DNA from: Antarctobacter heliothermus
GTDB taxonomy: Bacteria; Pseudomonadota; Alphaproteobacteria; Rhodobacterales; Rhodobacteraceae
Direction: 5' to 3'
Length of the DNA: 64,000 bases
Assembly: GCF_002237555.1 (NCBI RefSeq)
Contig: NZ_CP022543.1
Span: forward strand, 1-64,000
Part shown: piece by piece, positions 43,043 through 51,610 of the stretch
Numbering within the stretch: position 1 is the first letter of the stretch
How the letters are laid out: every line of letters begins with the position of its first letter
Position numbers and translations under genes: made by a program
The notes under the pieces: generated by a model
Database searches by the model: none
What the model was told of the DNA's origin: nothing
The model's input: only the letters and a program-made list of their open reading frames with translations

Positions 43043-44431
43043 ATGCAAGAAACAGAACCGAACTGGCTGGCTGGTATCGGCGGACGCCCAGATGGCATGG
43101 CCATTGACGAGACAGGCCAGCTGAGGCTTGGCGGAATATCCGCAGACAGGTTGGTTCGGGAGCATGGGTCACCGCTTTACGTCACGCTCGAGCAGGTGAT
43201 CCGCGACAACGTTCGTCGCCTTCAGCGGGCCCTCGACCTTCACTGGCCAACCGGCGCCGAGCTTTTCTATGCGATCAAGACAAACAACTGTCTCGCCATA
43301 CGCTCCATCCTAACTTCGGAAGGTGTCGGCGGTGAGTGTTTCGGCGATGTCGAATACCGTGCAACCCACGAGTCTGGCGTCCCAACGGACCGCATCCTTC
43401 TGAATGGCAGTGACAAAACCGAGCGGGCGCTGACTGCGGCCGTCGCGGGCAATTCAGTGATCAACATTGACAGCCTGGACGAGATAGACGTCCTGTCGCG
43501 TCTGGCCGTGCCAGAGTCGCCGGTGCGGGTTAACATTCGGCTGCGTCTTGCACCACTCGGGCTGGATCGCTTCGATGCCAGCTTCTTCAAGAACGGCGGC
43601 ACCGCGAGTGAAAGCTTGCTGGCCGCCAAGTGGGGCTTCTCCGAGGATGCCGCGGCAGAAGTTGTCGCGAGGCTCCTGTGTGATCCCAAGTTCGATCTTC
43701 TTGGCTATTCCAGCCATGTGGGCCGGTTCACCAGTGATCCTGCTGCCTTTGGGGTTGTCGGAGAAGAAATTGCTCGGTTCGCGATGGCCCTGCGTGGTCG
43801 CACCGGGTTCTGGCCCCGCGTGCTGGACCTCGGCGGCGGCTGGCCTCGCCTGCGCGAGCCGGAGTCGCGTGTGCCGTCCGCCAACACCCACGACATAGAT
43901 GCCTATGTGGCTGCCATGACCACAGCCCTTCGGGACGGTCTCGATGGTAAACTGCCTTGTCTGTGGCTGGAGCCAGGCCGCTACCTGGTCGGCAACGCAG
44001 TCGTGTTGCTGGGGGCTGTCACGACGATCAGGTCAGAGGCCGACCGTCGCTGGGTTCACGTGGACGCAAGCACCAACCTTCTGATGCGGATCGAGACAAG
44101 CCGCAGCTGGTATCACATCCTTCCTGCCTCCTGCATGACTGCGCCGGTCACGGGCAAGGCCACCATCGTCGGTCCGACCTGCGTTCCCTCGGTCCTGGGG
44201 GCGGATCGCCCGATGCCGAATCTGCAACGCGGAGACGTGGTCGCCATCCCCGATGCTGGCATGTATGCCGAGGTGCTGGCGCCGCAGTTCAACGGGATGC
44301 CGAGGCCGGCAGGCGTGATGGTCGCACCGGATGGCGGCGTCGACCTGGTGCGCCGACGCGAGGCCTACGATGAAATTTTCCGCAATCACGTTGTTCCCGA
44401 ACGCCTTGCCGCAGGCGGTCCCCTGACATGA
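43043..44431 (+). CDS. PLP-dependent decarboxylase (Orn/DAP/Arg decarboxylase group IV) paralogue 1
   Basis: The 462-residue protein resembles diaminopimelate decarboxylase. The PLP Lys is in 'LFYAIKTNN' at about residue 79, followed by 'SHVGRFTSDP' (stacking His), 'VLDLGGGWPR' and 'LWLEPGRYLVGNAVVLL'. The C-terminal 'GPTCVPSVLG' keeps the active-site Cys but has Val-Pro where relatives have an acidic residue, so the substrate probably lacks the usual distal amino group. GAGG lies 8 bases before the ATG at 43043. An upstream in-frame extension to 42713 crosses the promoter and is rejected. It overlaps the next paralogue. Confidence 0.85.
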   Translation: MQETEPNWLAGIGGRPDGMAIDETGQLRLGGISADRLVREHGSPLYVTLEQVIRDNVRRLQRALDLHWPTGAELFYAIKTNNCLAIRSILTSEGVGGECFGDVEYRATHESGVPTDRILLNGSDKTERALTAAVAGNSVINIDSLDEIDVLSRLAVPESPVRVNIRLRLAPLGLDRFDASFFKNGGTASESLLAAKWGFSEDAAAEVVARLLCDPKFDLLGYSSHVGRFTSDPAAFGVVGEEIARFAMALRGRTGFWPRVLDLGGGWPRLREPESRVPSANTHDIDAYVAAMTTALRDGLDGKLPCLWLEPGRYLVGNAVVLLGAVTTIRSEADRRWVHVDASTNLLMRIETSRSWYHILPASCMTAPVTGKATIVGPTCVPSVLGADRPMPNLQRGDVVAIPDAGMYAEVLAPQFNGMPRPAGVMVAPDGGVDLVRRREAYDEIFRNHVVPERLAAGGPLT

Positions 44432-45846
44432 GTCGCGTTGTGAAGACCGGGGCTGAAACCCTTGCCGATGTTGAGATATTCAGTGATCGCCTGACGGCGA
44501 GGACCGACGGTATACTCGATATCGGTGGAGTTGCTGCGACTGAACTGCTTGGGCGCTTCGGCTCGCCCCTAGTGGTTGGCGTAGAAGAGACGCTGCTTGC
44601 AAACTTCGATCGGATCCGTGCGGCCTTTGCCTCGGCATGGCCTGGCTCCAGCGGGATACTTTACGCGATCAAGAGCAACAACACCCTCGCTTTTCGCCAC
44701 CTCCTGTCACGCGCTGGCGCGGGTGGCGATTGTTTCGGCATGGGTGAGCTGCTGGCGACTTTGGACAGCGGCGCAGACCCGGCGCGCGTCGCCCTGAACG
44801 GCAGCGACAAGAGCGCCGAGCTGATCCGGGTCGCGGTCGCGCGCGGGGTGACGATCAACATCGACGACGCCGACGAGGTCGACATGATCGCCGATGGGGC
44901 GTCGCAGACAGGACGTCGGGCCCGCGTGAACCTGCGCCTGAAAGTCCTGCCCGAGGCTCTGGGCCCGTTCATGGGTGGGTCGACCCAACGACACGGCCAA
45001 GGCATCGCCTCGGCCAAACGTGCCAAGTGGGGTCTGAGTCCCGAAGCCGCAACCGACATTGCCAAACGGCTGCTACGGATGCCCGGGATCGACCTGGCGG
45101 GGTTCTCGGTTCACATCGGTCACCTGTCGAACCGCCCCGAGGCGTTTGCCGCCATTGCGGCAGAATTCGGGGCTGCGGTCCTGCAAATCTGCACCGTTCT
45201 TAGCCTGCGGCCCCGCATTCTGGACCTGGGCGGCGGCTGGGCGCGCGAACGTGAGCCGGAACAGCGTGGTGCCCCGATCGACTGGGTAAGCGTCGAGGAA
45301 CAAGCGAATGCCGCCTGCGATGCACTGATCGGTGCGTTGGGGCCCTTGGCAGATCCGGCCATGGGCCCTCTGCCCGCGCTATGGGTCGAACCAGGGCGAT
45401 ATATCAGCGGCAACGCCGAAGTCCTGCTGACCACTGTCGGGTCAGTCAAAGAGGACTGCGGCTATCTCTGGGTGAACGTCGATATCAGCACGAACGACCT
45501 CATGAGAATAGAAACCGGCGCCTTCACCTATGAAATTCTGCCTGCGAACCGAATGCATGATGCTCCGACCTCGTCGCAAGAGATCGTTGGCAGTACCTGC
45601 TTCCGCTCGGTGATCGGCGCGGGACGGACCTTGCCCCGTCTGCGGCGTGGGGATGTGCTCGCTGTGCTCGACGCAGGGATGTATGCCGAGGTCTTTTCCA
45701 CGCAGTTCAACAGCGTACCACGTCCGGCCGCAGTTCTGATCGACCCGGACGGAGAGGTCGAAGTGATGCGCGTGCGGGAAACGCAGGACGATGTCTTTGC
45801 AAGCCACCGCGTCCCGGACCGCTTGAAACGAGAAGAAAAGGAGTAG
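44428..45846 (+). CDS. PLP-dependent decarboxylase paralogue 2
   Basis: The 472-residue tandem paralogue of the preceding gene has the PLP Lys in 'GILYAIKSNNTLAF', 'SVHIGHLSNRP', 'ILDLGGGWARERE', 'LWVEPGRYISGNAEVLL' and C-terminal 'GSTCFRSVIGAG', again with Cys but no following acidic residue. In this fold the active site is completed by the partner subunit, so the two translationally coupled paralogues (ATGA overlap) may form a heterodimer. The substrate is unknown; an amino acid made or imported by this regulon is likely. Confidence 0.85.
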   Translation: MSRVVKTGAETLADVEIFSDRLTARTDGILDIGGVAATELLGRFGSPLVVGVEETLLANFDRIRAAFASAWPGSSGILYAIKSNNTLAFRHLLSRAGAGGDCFGMGELLATLDSGADPARVALNGSDKSAELIRVAVARGVTINIDDADEVDMIADGASQTGRRARVNLRLKVLPEALGPFMGGSTQRHGQGIASAKRAKWGLSPEAATDIAKRLLRMPGIDLAGFSVHIGHLSNRPEAFAAIAAEFGAAVLQICTVLSLRPRILDLGGGWAREREPEQRGAPIDWVSVEEQANAACDALIGALGPLADPAMGPLPALWVEPGRYISGNAEVLLTTVGSVKEDCGYLWVNVDISTNDLMRIETGAFTYEILPANRMHDAPTSSQEIVGSTCFRSVIGAGRTLPRLRRGDVLAVLDAGMYAEVFSTQFNSVPRPAAVLIDPDGEVEVMRVRETQDDVFASHRVPDRLKREEKE

Positions 45847-45849
45847 ACG

Positions 45850-46080
45850 ATGACAGACGTATCCGCCCGGTCCATCTCGGATCCGATAACAGAGAAGCTG
45901 CTGGAGAGCCTAGTGGCGCTCGCAGCCGAGGTCAGTGTTCTGCGCGACCGCGTCGCAGCACTCGAAGCGCGGGCGGAGGGAAACAGTCTGCCCGCCAGTG
46001 CCGAAAGCGCCGAGCACTTCGTGACGGCCGTCTTTGGCGGCATGGCCTCAATGGCCCCTAGAACCGGAGCAGACACATGA
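45850..46080 (+). CDS. small coiled-coil protein of unknown function
   Basis: The 76-residue protein begins 3 bases after the decarboxylase stop with AAGGAG before the ATG and overlaps the methyltransferase start. Residues 15-45 form a heptad-like helix ('KLLESLVALAAEVSVLRDRVAALEA'-type pattern, short coiled coil). The tail is Ala/Ser/Met-rich. It could be an assembly factor or subunit for a neighbouring enzyme. No family was recognised. Confidence 0.6.
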   Translation: MTDVSARSISDPITEKLLESLVALAAEVSVLRDRVAALEARAEGNSLPASAESAEHFVTAVFGGMASMAPRTGADT

Positions 46081-47147
46081 CCGCCAATAGCCAGTCGTTC
46101 GCCCCGGTGCCGGATGCGCAAACCGCTTCCTATCAGGCGTTTATCGGGGCCTTCCGCAAGCTGTGGGCCGGGCCGATCTATCGCGAACTGCGGCAGCAGG
46201 CCGGCGCGCTGCCTGACCAATCGCCCGAGGCGTATGACCGCTACGAAGCCCGGCTTGCGCAGTTGCCGATCCACCAGCTGTTCGGCTGGCTCGAACACAA
46301 CCTGCAACTGATGAAATACCGCGGCGCCCACGGCGTCGTCCCGATGGTGGAAGGCCAGCGGCAGGCGCTGGAGCAGGCGCTTTTGCAACCCGTCCCCGAC
46401 GGCATGTTGACCCTGTCCGAAGACATGGCGCTGCCCGACTACTACAAGCTGACGGATTTTCACCATCACCCGGGCGGTCTGCGCGAAGACCCGCTGGCCG
46501 GCATCGTCTATCGCACCAGCGCCGGGGCTGCGGGTGGAGTCGTGGGACGGGCCGGTCTGCATCGTCTATTCGCCAACCACGTCACCCGCGACCGAGGCTT
46601 CGACCGCGTGCTGGATATCGGCTGTGGATTCGGGCGCAGCACCCTGGCCTTCGCCGGAACCGGCAGCGACACTCGCGCCGTCGGGATCGACCTGTCCGCC
46701 GGCTGCCTTCGACTGGCCGCGCATCTCGGCGCGGAGATCGCCGGGAAGGACCGCGTCCGTTATCTGCAAGCGGATGGGGCCTCGGTGCCGCAGGAGGACG
46801 CCGGTTTTGACCTCGTGACCTCGACCATGCTGCTGCACGAGCTGTCCGCCGACGCCATCCGCGACATGACGGCCGAGGCATTCCGCCTGCTGCAACCCGG
46901 CGGAGAGGTGGCGCATCTGGACTTCCTTCCGCCCGACGACAACTTCCTGCGCGCGCTGTTCCTAGGCCATTCGGACCGCAATGCAGAACCCCACATGCGC
47001 GACCTCGCCGCGATTGACCTGCCCACCGAATTCCAGAAGGCGGGCTTCGCCGACATCTCGATCACGCCGTTCGACGAGACCGGCGGCGAGACCGGTGATG
47101 GCTGGCGTCTGCCTTGGGTGGTGATCCGCGCAAGGAAACCGCAATGA
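46077..47147 (+). CDS. SAM-dependent methyltransferase
   Basis: The 356-residue protein has an N-terminal region of about 150 residues of unknown fold and a class I methyltransferase domain with motif I 'VLDIGCGFGRSTLAFAG', an acidic residue in 'AVGIDLSAGCL', 'DLVTSTMLLHELSADA' and 'LLQPGGEVAHLDF'. It is coupled to both neighbours by ATGA overlaps. The N-terminal part may form a substrate lid. It would methylate the decarboxylation product or a later intermediate; the acceptor is unknown. Confidence 0.8.
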   Translation: MTANSQSFAPVPDAQTASYQAFIGAFRKLWAGPIYRELRQQAGALPDQSPEAYDRYEARLAQLPIHQLFGWLEHNLQLMKYRGAHGVVPMVEGQRQALEQALLQPVPDGMLTLSEDMALPDYYKLTDFHHHPGGLREDPLAGIVYRTSAGAAGGVVGRAGLHRLFANHVTRDRGFDRVLDIGCGFGRSTLAFAGTGSDTRAVGIDLSAGCLRLAAHLGAEIAGKDRVRYLQADGASVPQEDAGFDLVTSTMLLHELSADAIRDMTAEAFRLLQPGGEVAHLDFLPPDDNFLRALFLGHSDRNAEPHMRDLAAIDLPTEFQKAGFADISITPFDETGGETGDGWRLPWVVIRARKPQ

Positions 47148-47995
47148 ACGCCGCAACGCCGGTCCGGCGCGGCTTTGTTGATGTATCGGGCGGACAGATG
47201 CACTATCGCCACGCCGGGCCCTCAGGTACCGGGGCCGACCGCCCCCCGCTGATCGTGCTGCATCCCTCGCCCGGCTCCAGTCTGATGATGGCGCCATTCA
47301 TCCGCGCCATGGCCTGTTACCTGTCGGTCTATGCCTTCGACACGCGCGGCAACGGCGATTCCGACCCGCTGCCCGGCAAACCGGCGATCCCCGATTTCGC
47401 GGCCGCAACATGGGAGGCGATCGACACCCTGGGCCTTGGCACCGTCAACCTCCTCGGGACCCACACCGGTGCCAGTATCGCCACCGAGGCCGCCAACCAG
47501 CACCCCGAGCGCGTGTCTGGCCTGATCATCGACAACATGGGGCTGTGGTCGGATAGTAAGAAGACCACCCATTTCGAGAAGAACTCGCCGAAGGTCGAGC
47601 CCGACGCGATGGGCAGCCAACTGAACTGGGCCTGGCACTATTGCCGCGACCAATACCTGTTCTCGCCTTGGTATGACCCGACGCAGGCAAACCGCCGCAA
47701 CATCGACCTGCCCGAGCCGCAGGTCCTGCATGAATTCGTTGTTGAGGTGCTGAAAGCCTTAGGCACCTACCACATGTCCTATTCGGCCGCCGCAGTCTTC
47801 GACAAGCGCGCGGCGCTGGCAAAAGTCTCGGTTCGCACGCTGGTCAGTTCGAACCTGCGCGACCCTCTCATGGTCCACCTGGACGAGCTTCACACCTACG
47901 TACCTGGATCGGTTCGCGAGGTCGTGGGGGATCTGGAAACCGAGGACGGCGCCGAGGAGGCAGCCAAGTTATATGCGGCTTTCCTGAACGCCTGA
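47144..47995 (+). CDS. alpha/beta hydrolase fold protein with non-canonical nucleophile elbow
   Basis: The 283-residue protein has an alpha/beta hydrolase core: oxyanion region 'VLHPSPGSSLMM', 'YAFDTRGNGDSDPL' and the elbow 'NLLGTHTGASIATEAA'. The nucleophile position of G-x-Nuc-x-G is His rather than Ser, Asp or Cys (GTHTG). Candidate acid and His residues lie in 'VSSNLRDPLMVHLDELH'. It may be a lyase-like, cofactor-free or degenerate member. It is the last gene of the operon, with an ATGA overlap to the methyltransferase; an IS6 remnant follows directly. Confidence 0.75.
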   Translation: MNAATPVRRGFVDVSGGQMHYRHAGPSGTGADRPPLIVLHPSPGSSLMMAPFIRAMACYLSVYAFDTRGNGDSDPLPGKPAIPDFAAATWEAIDTLGLGTVNLLGTHTGASIATEAANQHPERVSGLIIDNMGLWSDSKKTTHFEKNSPKVEPDAMGSQLNWAWHYCRDQYLFSPWYDPTQANRRNIDLPEPQVLHEFVVEVLKALGTYHMSYSAAAVFDKRAALAKVSVRTLVSSNLRDPLMVHLDELHTYVPGSVREVVGDLETEDGAEEAAKLYAAFLNA

Positions 47996-47998
47996 TAC

Positions 47999-48265
47999 GG
48001 GTCCGTTGCATAAACTTGGTCGCCGATCTCGAAGTTTCCGAACTATCCCTTGCGGGTGACGCGGAAGGTTTCGATGCCAGTTAGGGCGGCGTTGGCACCG
48101 GCCAGGGTTCGGAACCCGCGGATGGGTCTCAACCGCTGCTTTAGCGCGGCATGGTCGCTGTCGATGCGGTTGTTGAAATACTTGCGTTCGACATGACGGA
48201 TTGCACCGTATGGCCCCCGCCTTTTGTTGATTTCGCCGATGGCCTCGCCAGCCCGCCACCATTCC
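47999..48265 (-). pseudogene. IS6-family transposase C-terminal remnant (fourth IS6 type)
   Basis: On the minus strand the frame ending at TAG 48043 reads 'GEINKRRGPYGAIRHVERKY', 'FNNRIDSDHAALKQRLRP' and 'GFRTLAGANAALTGIETFRV', the C-terminal third of an IS6-family transposase with the catalytic Glu position replaced by Asp (NRIDSDH). The end-like sequence GGGTCCGTTGCATAAA at 47999 fits an inverted repeat. The N-terminal two thirds are missing where the scpB-like gene begins. It marks the right edge of the catabolic island. Confidence 0.8.
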
Positions 48266-48861
48266 TATGACCCGCCGTCCAGACCTGCGTCCTCCAAATG
48301 CTCCCGGTCGGGCAAATCTGCAAGTGACTCAAGTCCGAACGCCACCAGGAACATCTCAGTCGTCACAAAAGTATAGGGGGCGCCGCGCCGGGGCGACCTT
48401 GGCCCGGTGCCGATCAACTCGCGCGCATGTAGCCGTCCGATCAGGTCGCGGCTGATCTCTTTGCCAAAGATGTCCTTGAGCCCGTCGCGGGTGATCGGCT
48501 GGTGGTAGGCGATGGCGGCCAGGACGGCGACGTCGAATTCGTTCAGGTCCTGCAGCTGATCCCCGACATCCGCCGCGGCGCGGATTGCCGGCGCGTAGGC
48601 GGGGCGCGTGCGGAACATCCAACCGTCGGCGACCTTGGCAATCTCGAACGCCCGCCCCTCCAGATCGGCGGTGAGGTCCTCAACTAGCAGGTCAACCGAG
48701 GCCCCCTGCCCCACCACACGGGCCAAATCCTCGCGCGGCACCGGTGAAGCCGAAGCAAAGAGCACCGCCTCGATCCGCCGCATCCATTCGCGCCACCGCA
48801 ACTTCGGAGGCAGGTCAGGCAACTCACGGTCCAACTCCGGCTCGGAGCGATCCTTCGCCAT
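48265..48861 (-). CDS. scpB: ScpB-like protein (SMC-associated kleisin partner)
   Basis: The 198-residue protein is a double winged-helix protein of the ScpB type: 'RRIEAVLFASASPVPREDLARVVG', 'YAPAIRAAADVGDQLQDLNEFDVAVLAAIAYHQPITRDGL', then 'GKEISRDLIGRLHARELI' and 'RRGAPYTFVTTEMFLVAFGL'. Chromosomal ScpB works with SMC and ScpA in condensation, but no scpA or smc is seen here. It starts 2 bases after the DUF1403 stop. The C-terminus ends at the IS6 remnant and may be altered by it. Confidence 0.82.
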   Translation of the reverse strand: MAKDRSEPELDRELPDLPPKLRWREWMRRIEAVLFASASPVPREDLARVVGQGASVDLLVEDLTADLEGRAFEIAKVADGWMFRTRPAYAPAIRAAADVGDQLQDLNEFDVAVLAAIAYHQPITRDGLKDIFGKEISRDLIGRLHARELIGTGPRSPRRGAPYTFVTTEMFLVAFGLESLADLPDREHLEDAGLDGGS

Positions 48862-48863
48862 CT

Positions 48864-49748
48864 CTACACCCCGTAGAGACGGAAGGTGTCCCGCCCGGTC
48901 AGTTCACGCACCGCACCGAGATCGACCAGCCGGTCGCAGAGCCGCCGCGCGGCGCGATCCGGCAGGGGCAGCGCGGCCGGCGCGACAGCATCGCGGGTCA
49001 GGAACATCTCGACCGCGTCGCCCGCCCCCTTGGCCCGAAGCTTTGGCGCGACCGCTTTTAAATGTGCAGCCCGACGTGCGAGGTCGGCGGCCTGCCGAAC
49101 GGCCTCGATCACCGAGGAGATGAGTGCCCGATGACAGGCCAGCCGCAGCTCATCGCCGCGCTTGCGCCGGTCGGCGCGTTTCACGCCCGTGGCCATAAGT
49201 GGCAGGATAAAACTCCAACCCAGCGCCTGCGCCAATGCCGCGTCCGCGAGGATCAGCGCCGAGGTCTCCGCACGGGGCGCTTCGGCTAGCACCCTCTCCA
49301 GCACCATTGCGGCTCGGCTGACCGGTGCGCCCTGCCCTTCATCGAGCCACGCCGCAATCTGGCCCGGATCAAGTGTTGGCAAAGCCCGACCCAGCGCCTT
49401 GACCGATACCGACCGCGCCACCGCGCGCCGCCATGCCATGTAGATTTCGCCCGCCGGTCCGGGCAGATCACCCGGGCGCAACAGGTGGGCAGCGTCGCGC
49501 AGCTCCCCTGCCCTTTCCGGACGCCCGGAGACTACGACACAGGCCTCCGCTGCGCGTAGCGCAAGCCTCTCTCGCAACAAGGATTGGGGGACGTCCTCGT
49601 GGCCCAACACAACATGCAGGTGGTTCAGCGCAGCGCCCGATAAAAACGCCACATCTTCAAGGGTTTCAGCGCGCACGGAGGTTACCCAGGCGGGCATCCG
49701 GGGTAGCATCTCTGGGTCGCGAGTGTGGTCCGGGCGGGCAAATGTCAT
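48864..49748 (-). CDS. DUF1403 family protein
   Basis: The 294-residue, Ala/Arg/Leu-rich, mostly helical protein matches the DUF1403 pattern ('MPAWVTSVRAETLEDVAFLSGAALNHLHVVL' at the N-terminus, C-terminal 'ARRLCDRLVDLGAVRELTGRDTFRLYGV' winged-helix-like). The function of DUF1403 is unknown. It forms an operon with scpB (2-base gap) and diverges from the tyrosine recombinase, an arrangement I associate with Rhodobacterales plasmids. A role in plasmid maintenance or recombination control is plausible. Confidence 0.7.
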   Translation of the reverse strand: MTFARPDHTRDPEMLPRMPAWVTSVRAETLEDVAFLSGAALNHLHVVLGHEDVPQSLLRERLALRAAEACVVVSGRPERAGELRDAAHLLRPGDLPGPAGEIYMAWRRAVARSVSVKALGRALPTLDPGQIAAWLDEGQGAPVSRAAMVLERVLAEAPRAETSALILADAALAQALGWSFILPLMATGVKRADRRKRGDELRLACHRALISSVIEAVRQAADLARRAAHLKAVAPKLRAKGAGDAVEMFLTRDAVAPAALPLPDRAARRLCDRLVDLGAVRELTGRDTFRLYGV

Positions 49749-49873
49749 GCCTGAAGCCTACGCTACTGCGGCGCTTTGTGCCAGATAATAGCGCACAAAC
49801 CGCCGCACAGTGTCGTTTGCTAATATGTCCAATAAGTTTGCATTATCAGACATCGAAAGTTAATCTCCGCGAC

Positions 49874-50971
49874 ATGTCAGAAAACACCGGGAAATCGCGC
49901 TCAGCGGCGCCAAATGGGTCTCCACTCCACGAGGACGACGAGAGAGAGCAGCCTGACGGGGCGGCCTTGTGTCCTCCTTCCGATGTGGCGGGTTCAGGCG
50001 CGCTCGACCGGCTGGTGGACACCGCGCGCGATTATGCCCGCGCTGCGGCATCTGAGAACACGCTGAAAGCCTACGCCAAGGACTGGGCGCATTTTGCCCG
50101 CTGGTGCCGGATGAAGGGCGCCGAGCCCCTGCCCCCCTCGCCCGAGATGATCGGGTTGTACCTCGCTGACCTCGCCTCCGGGACGGGCCCCTCTCCTGCC
50201 CTGTCGGTCAGCACGATTGACCGCCGACTGTCCGGGTTGGTCTGGAACTATGTGCAGCGCGGGTTCACCCTCGATCGCAAGACCCGCCATATCGCGACGG
50301 TGCTGGCCGGGATCAGGCGAAAGCATGCGCGCCCACCGGTCCAGAAGGCGGCAATCCTGGCCGAGGATATCCTCGCGATGGTCGCGACGCTACCCTATGA
50401 CCTGCGTGGGCTGCGGGATCGCGCGATCCTTCTCCTTGGATACACCGGGGGTCTGCGCCGTTCCGAAATCGTATGTCTGGACGTGCATAAGGATGACACG
50501 CCGGACTCTGGCGGCTGGATCGAGATGTTCGACAAAGGCGCCCTGCTCACGCTGAATGCCAAGACCGGCTGGCGCGAGGTCGAGATTGGCCGTGGATCCA
50601 AAGATCAGACCTGCCCCGTGCATGCGCTTGAGCAATGGTTGAACTTCGCAAAGATCGACTTCGGCCCGATCTTTGTCGGCACATCGCGGGATGGCAAACG
50701 CGCCGCCGAGACGCGGCTGAACGACAAGCATGTCGCGCGGCTGATCAAACGCACGGTTCTGGACGCTGGCATCCGATCCGATCTGCCTGAGAAAGAACGT
50801 CTGGCGCTGTTCTCTGGCCACTCGCTGCGCGCCGGTCTTGCCAGTTCCGCCGAGGTCGACGAGCGCTATGTCCAGAAACAGCTTGGCCATGCCTCGGCCG
50901 AAATGACCCGCCGCTATCAGCGCCGACGGGATCGGTTCCGCGTGAACCTGACCAAGGCCGCGGGCCTGTGA
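49874..50971 (+). CDS. tyrosine recombinase (XerD-like integrase)
   Basis: The 365-residue protein has a SAM-like N-terminal core-binding domain ('ASENTLKAYAKDWAHFARWC') and a catalytic domain with Arg I in 'GGLRRSEIVCLD', the His-x-x-Arg box 'SGHSLRAGLASSAEVDERYVQKQLGH' and the nucleophile Tyr in 'MTRRYQRRRDRF'. The ATG at 49874 is used; a long in-frame extension to 49433 overlaps the divergent DUF1403 gene and is rejected. It probably resolves plasmid multimers or once inserted an element. The N-terminal 45 residues are low-complexity. Confidence 0.9.
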   Translation: MSENTGKSRSAAPNGSPLHEDDEREQPDGAALCPPSDVAGSGALDRLVDTARDYARAAASENTLKAYAKDWAHFARWCRMKGAEPLPPSPEMIGLYLADLASGTGPSPALSVSTIDRRLSGLVWNYVQRGFTLDRKTRHIATVLAGIRRKHARPPVQKAAILAEDILAMVATLPYDLRGLRDRAILLLGYTGGLRRSEIVCLDVHKDDTPDSGGWIEMFDKGALLTLNAKTGWREVEIGRGSKDQTCPVHALEQWLNFAKIDFGPIFVGTSRDGKRAAETRLNDKHVARLIKRTVLDAGIRSDLPEKERLALFSGHSLRAGLASSAEVDERYVQKQLGHASAEMTRRYQRRRDRFRVNLTKAAGL

Positions 50972-50977
50972 CGTGGA

Positions 50978-51313
50978 TCAGGTGTCTTCGGACATCACGG
51001 CCGAAAGTGAGGCAACATGGCGAGAGAGATCGCTGCGGGAATGGAGGATATCCACGATGATGATCTCGTCCGATTGATCCAGAAAAACCAGGAAATGCTC
51101 CCCAGCCCTTATGAACCGCAGGTCTTCGACATCATCAACGAGAGCTGCGCAACTCCGACTATAGGCTTGGCCATTCAGGATACTTTCACAGCGGTTGAGC
51201 AATTCGGCCTCGTAAAGCTCTGCTTGGCGCAGCCCGAAAGTTTCGATCGTCCATCTGGCGATTTCAGTGAGGCTGGCCTCCGCACGACGGGTCAGCCGGA
51301 AGGATCGGCTCAT
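50978..51313 (-). CDS. parE: ParE/RelE family toxin
   Basis: The 111-residue ParE-type toxin has the N-terminal 'FRLTRRAEASLTEIARWTIETFG', the central 'RSCAALVDDVEDLRFIRAGEHFLVF' and the C-terminal 'EIIIVDILHSRSDLSRHV'. It starts inside the antitoxin stop (ATGA). Members act on DNA gyrase or mRNA. With parD it stabilises the plasmid by post-segregational killing; its position directly after repC is typical of Rhodobacterales repABC plasmids. Confidence 0.88.
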   Translation of the reverse strand: MSRSFRLTRRAEASLTEIARWTIETFGLRQAELYEAELLNRCESILNGQAYSRSCAALVDDVEDLRFIRAGEHFLVFLDQSDEIIIVDILHSRSDLSRHVASLSAVMSEDT

Positions 51314-51555
51314 GAACGCGCGCGCGCAGTCGCAAAGGCCCTACGAACCGCATCTTTGCCGCTGCCCTCAGCAAGATCCCCCGCCAGACCTTCGAGAAGC
51401 CCTTGGCGGATGCTCGTGATCTGCGCCTCTTCCTGCTCGAGCAGCCTCAGGCCAGCGCGCATGGCTTCACTCACATTCTGGTAGCGCCCGGACGCTACCA
51501 GTGCTTGCACCAGACGGTCTTGGGTTTCGGTCAGGACAACGTTGCGTGTCACCAT
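51310..51555 (-). CDS. parD: ParD family antitoxin
   Basis: The 81-residue protein has an N-terminal ribbon-helix-helix ('NVVLTETQDRLVQALVASGRYQNVSEAMRAGLRLLE') for DNA binding and a C-terminal toxin-binding tail. GGAG lies before the ATG. It is coupled to the toxin gene and probably autoregulates the pair. Confidence 0.88.
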   Translation of the reverse strand: MVTRNVVLTETQDRLVQALVASGRYQNVSEAMRAGLRLLEQEEAQITSIRQGLLEGLAGDLAEGSGKDAVRRAFATARARS

Positions 51556-51610
51556 GGGTCAGGTCTCCTTTATTGGCAATATATGCCAACGCCACTTATT
51601 GATCAATACG

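Noticed and set aside
49433..50971. 512-codon version of the tyrosine recombinase
   Set aside because: The extra N-terminus is antisense to the start of the DUF1403 gene and lacks any domain.
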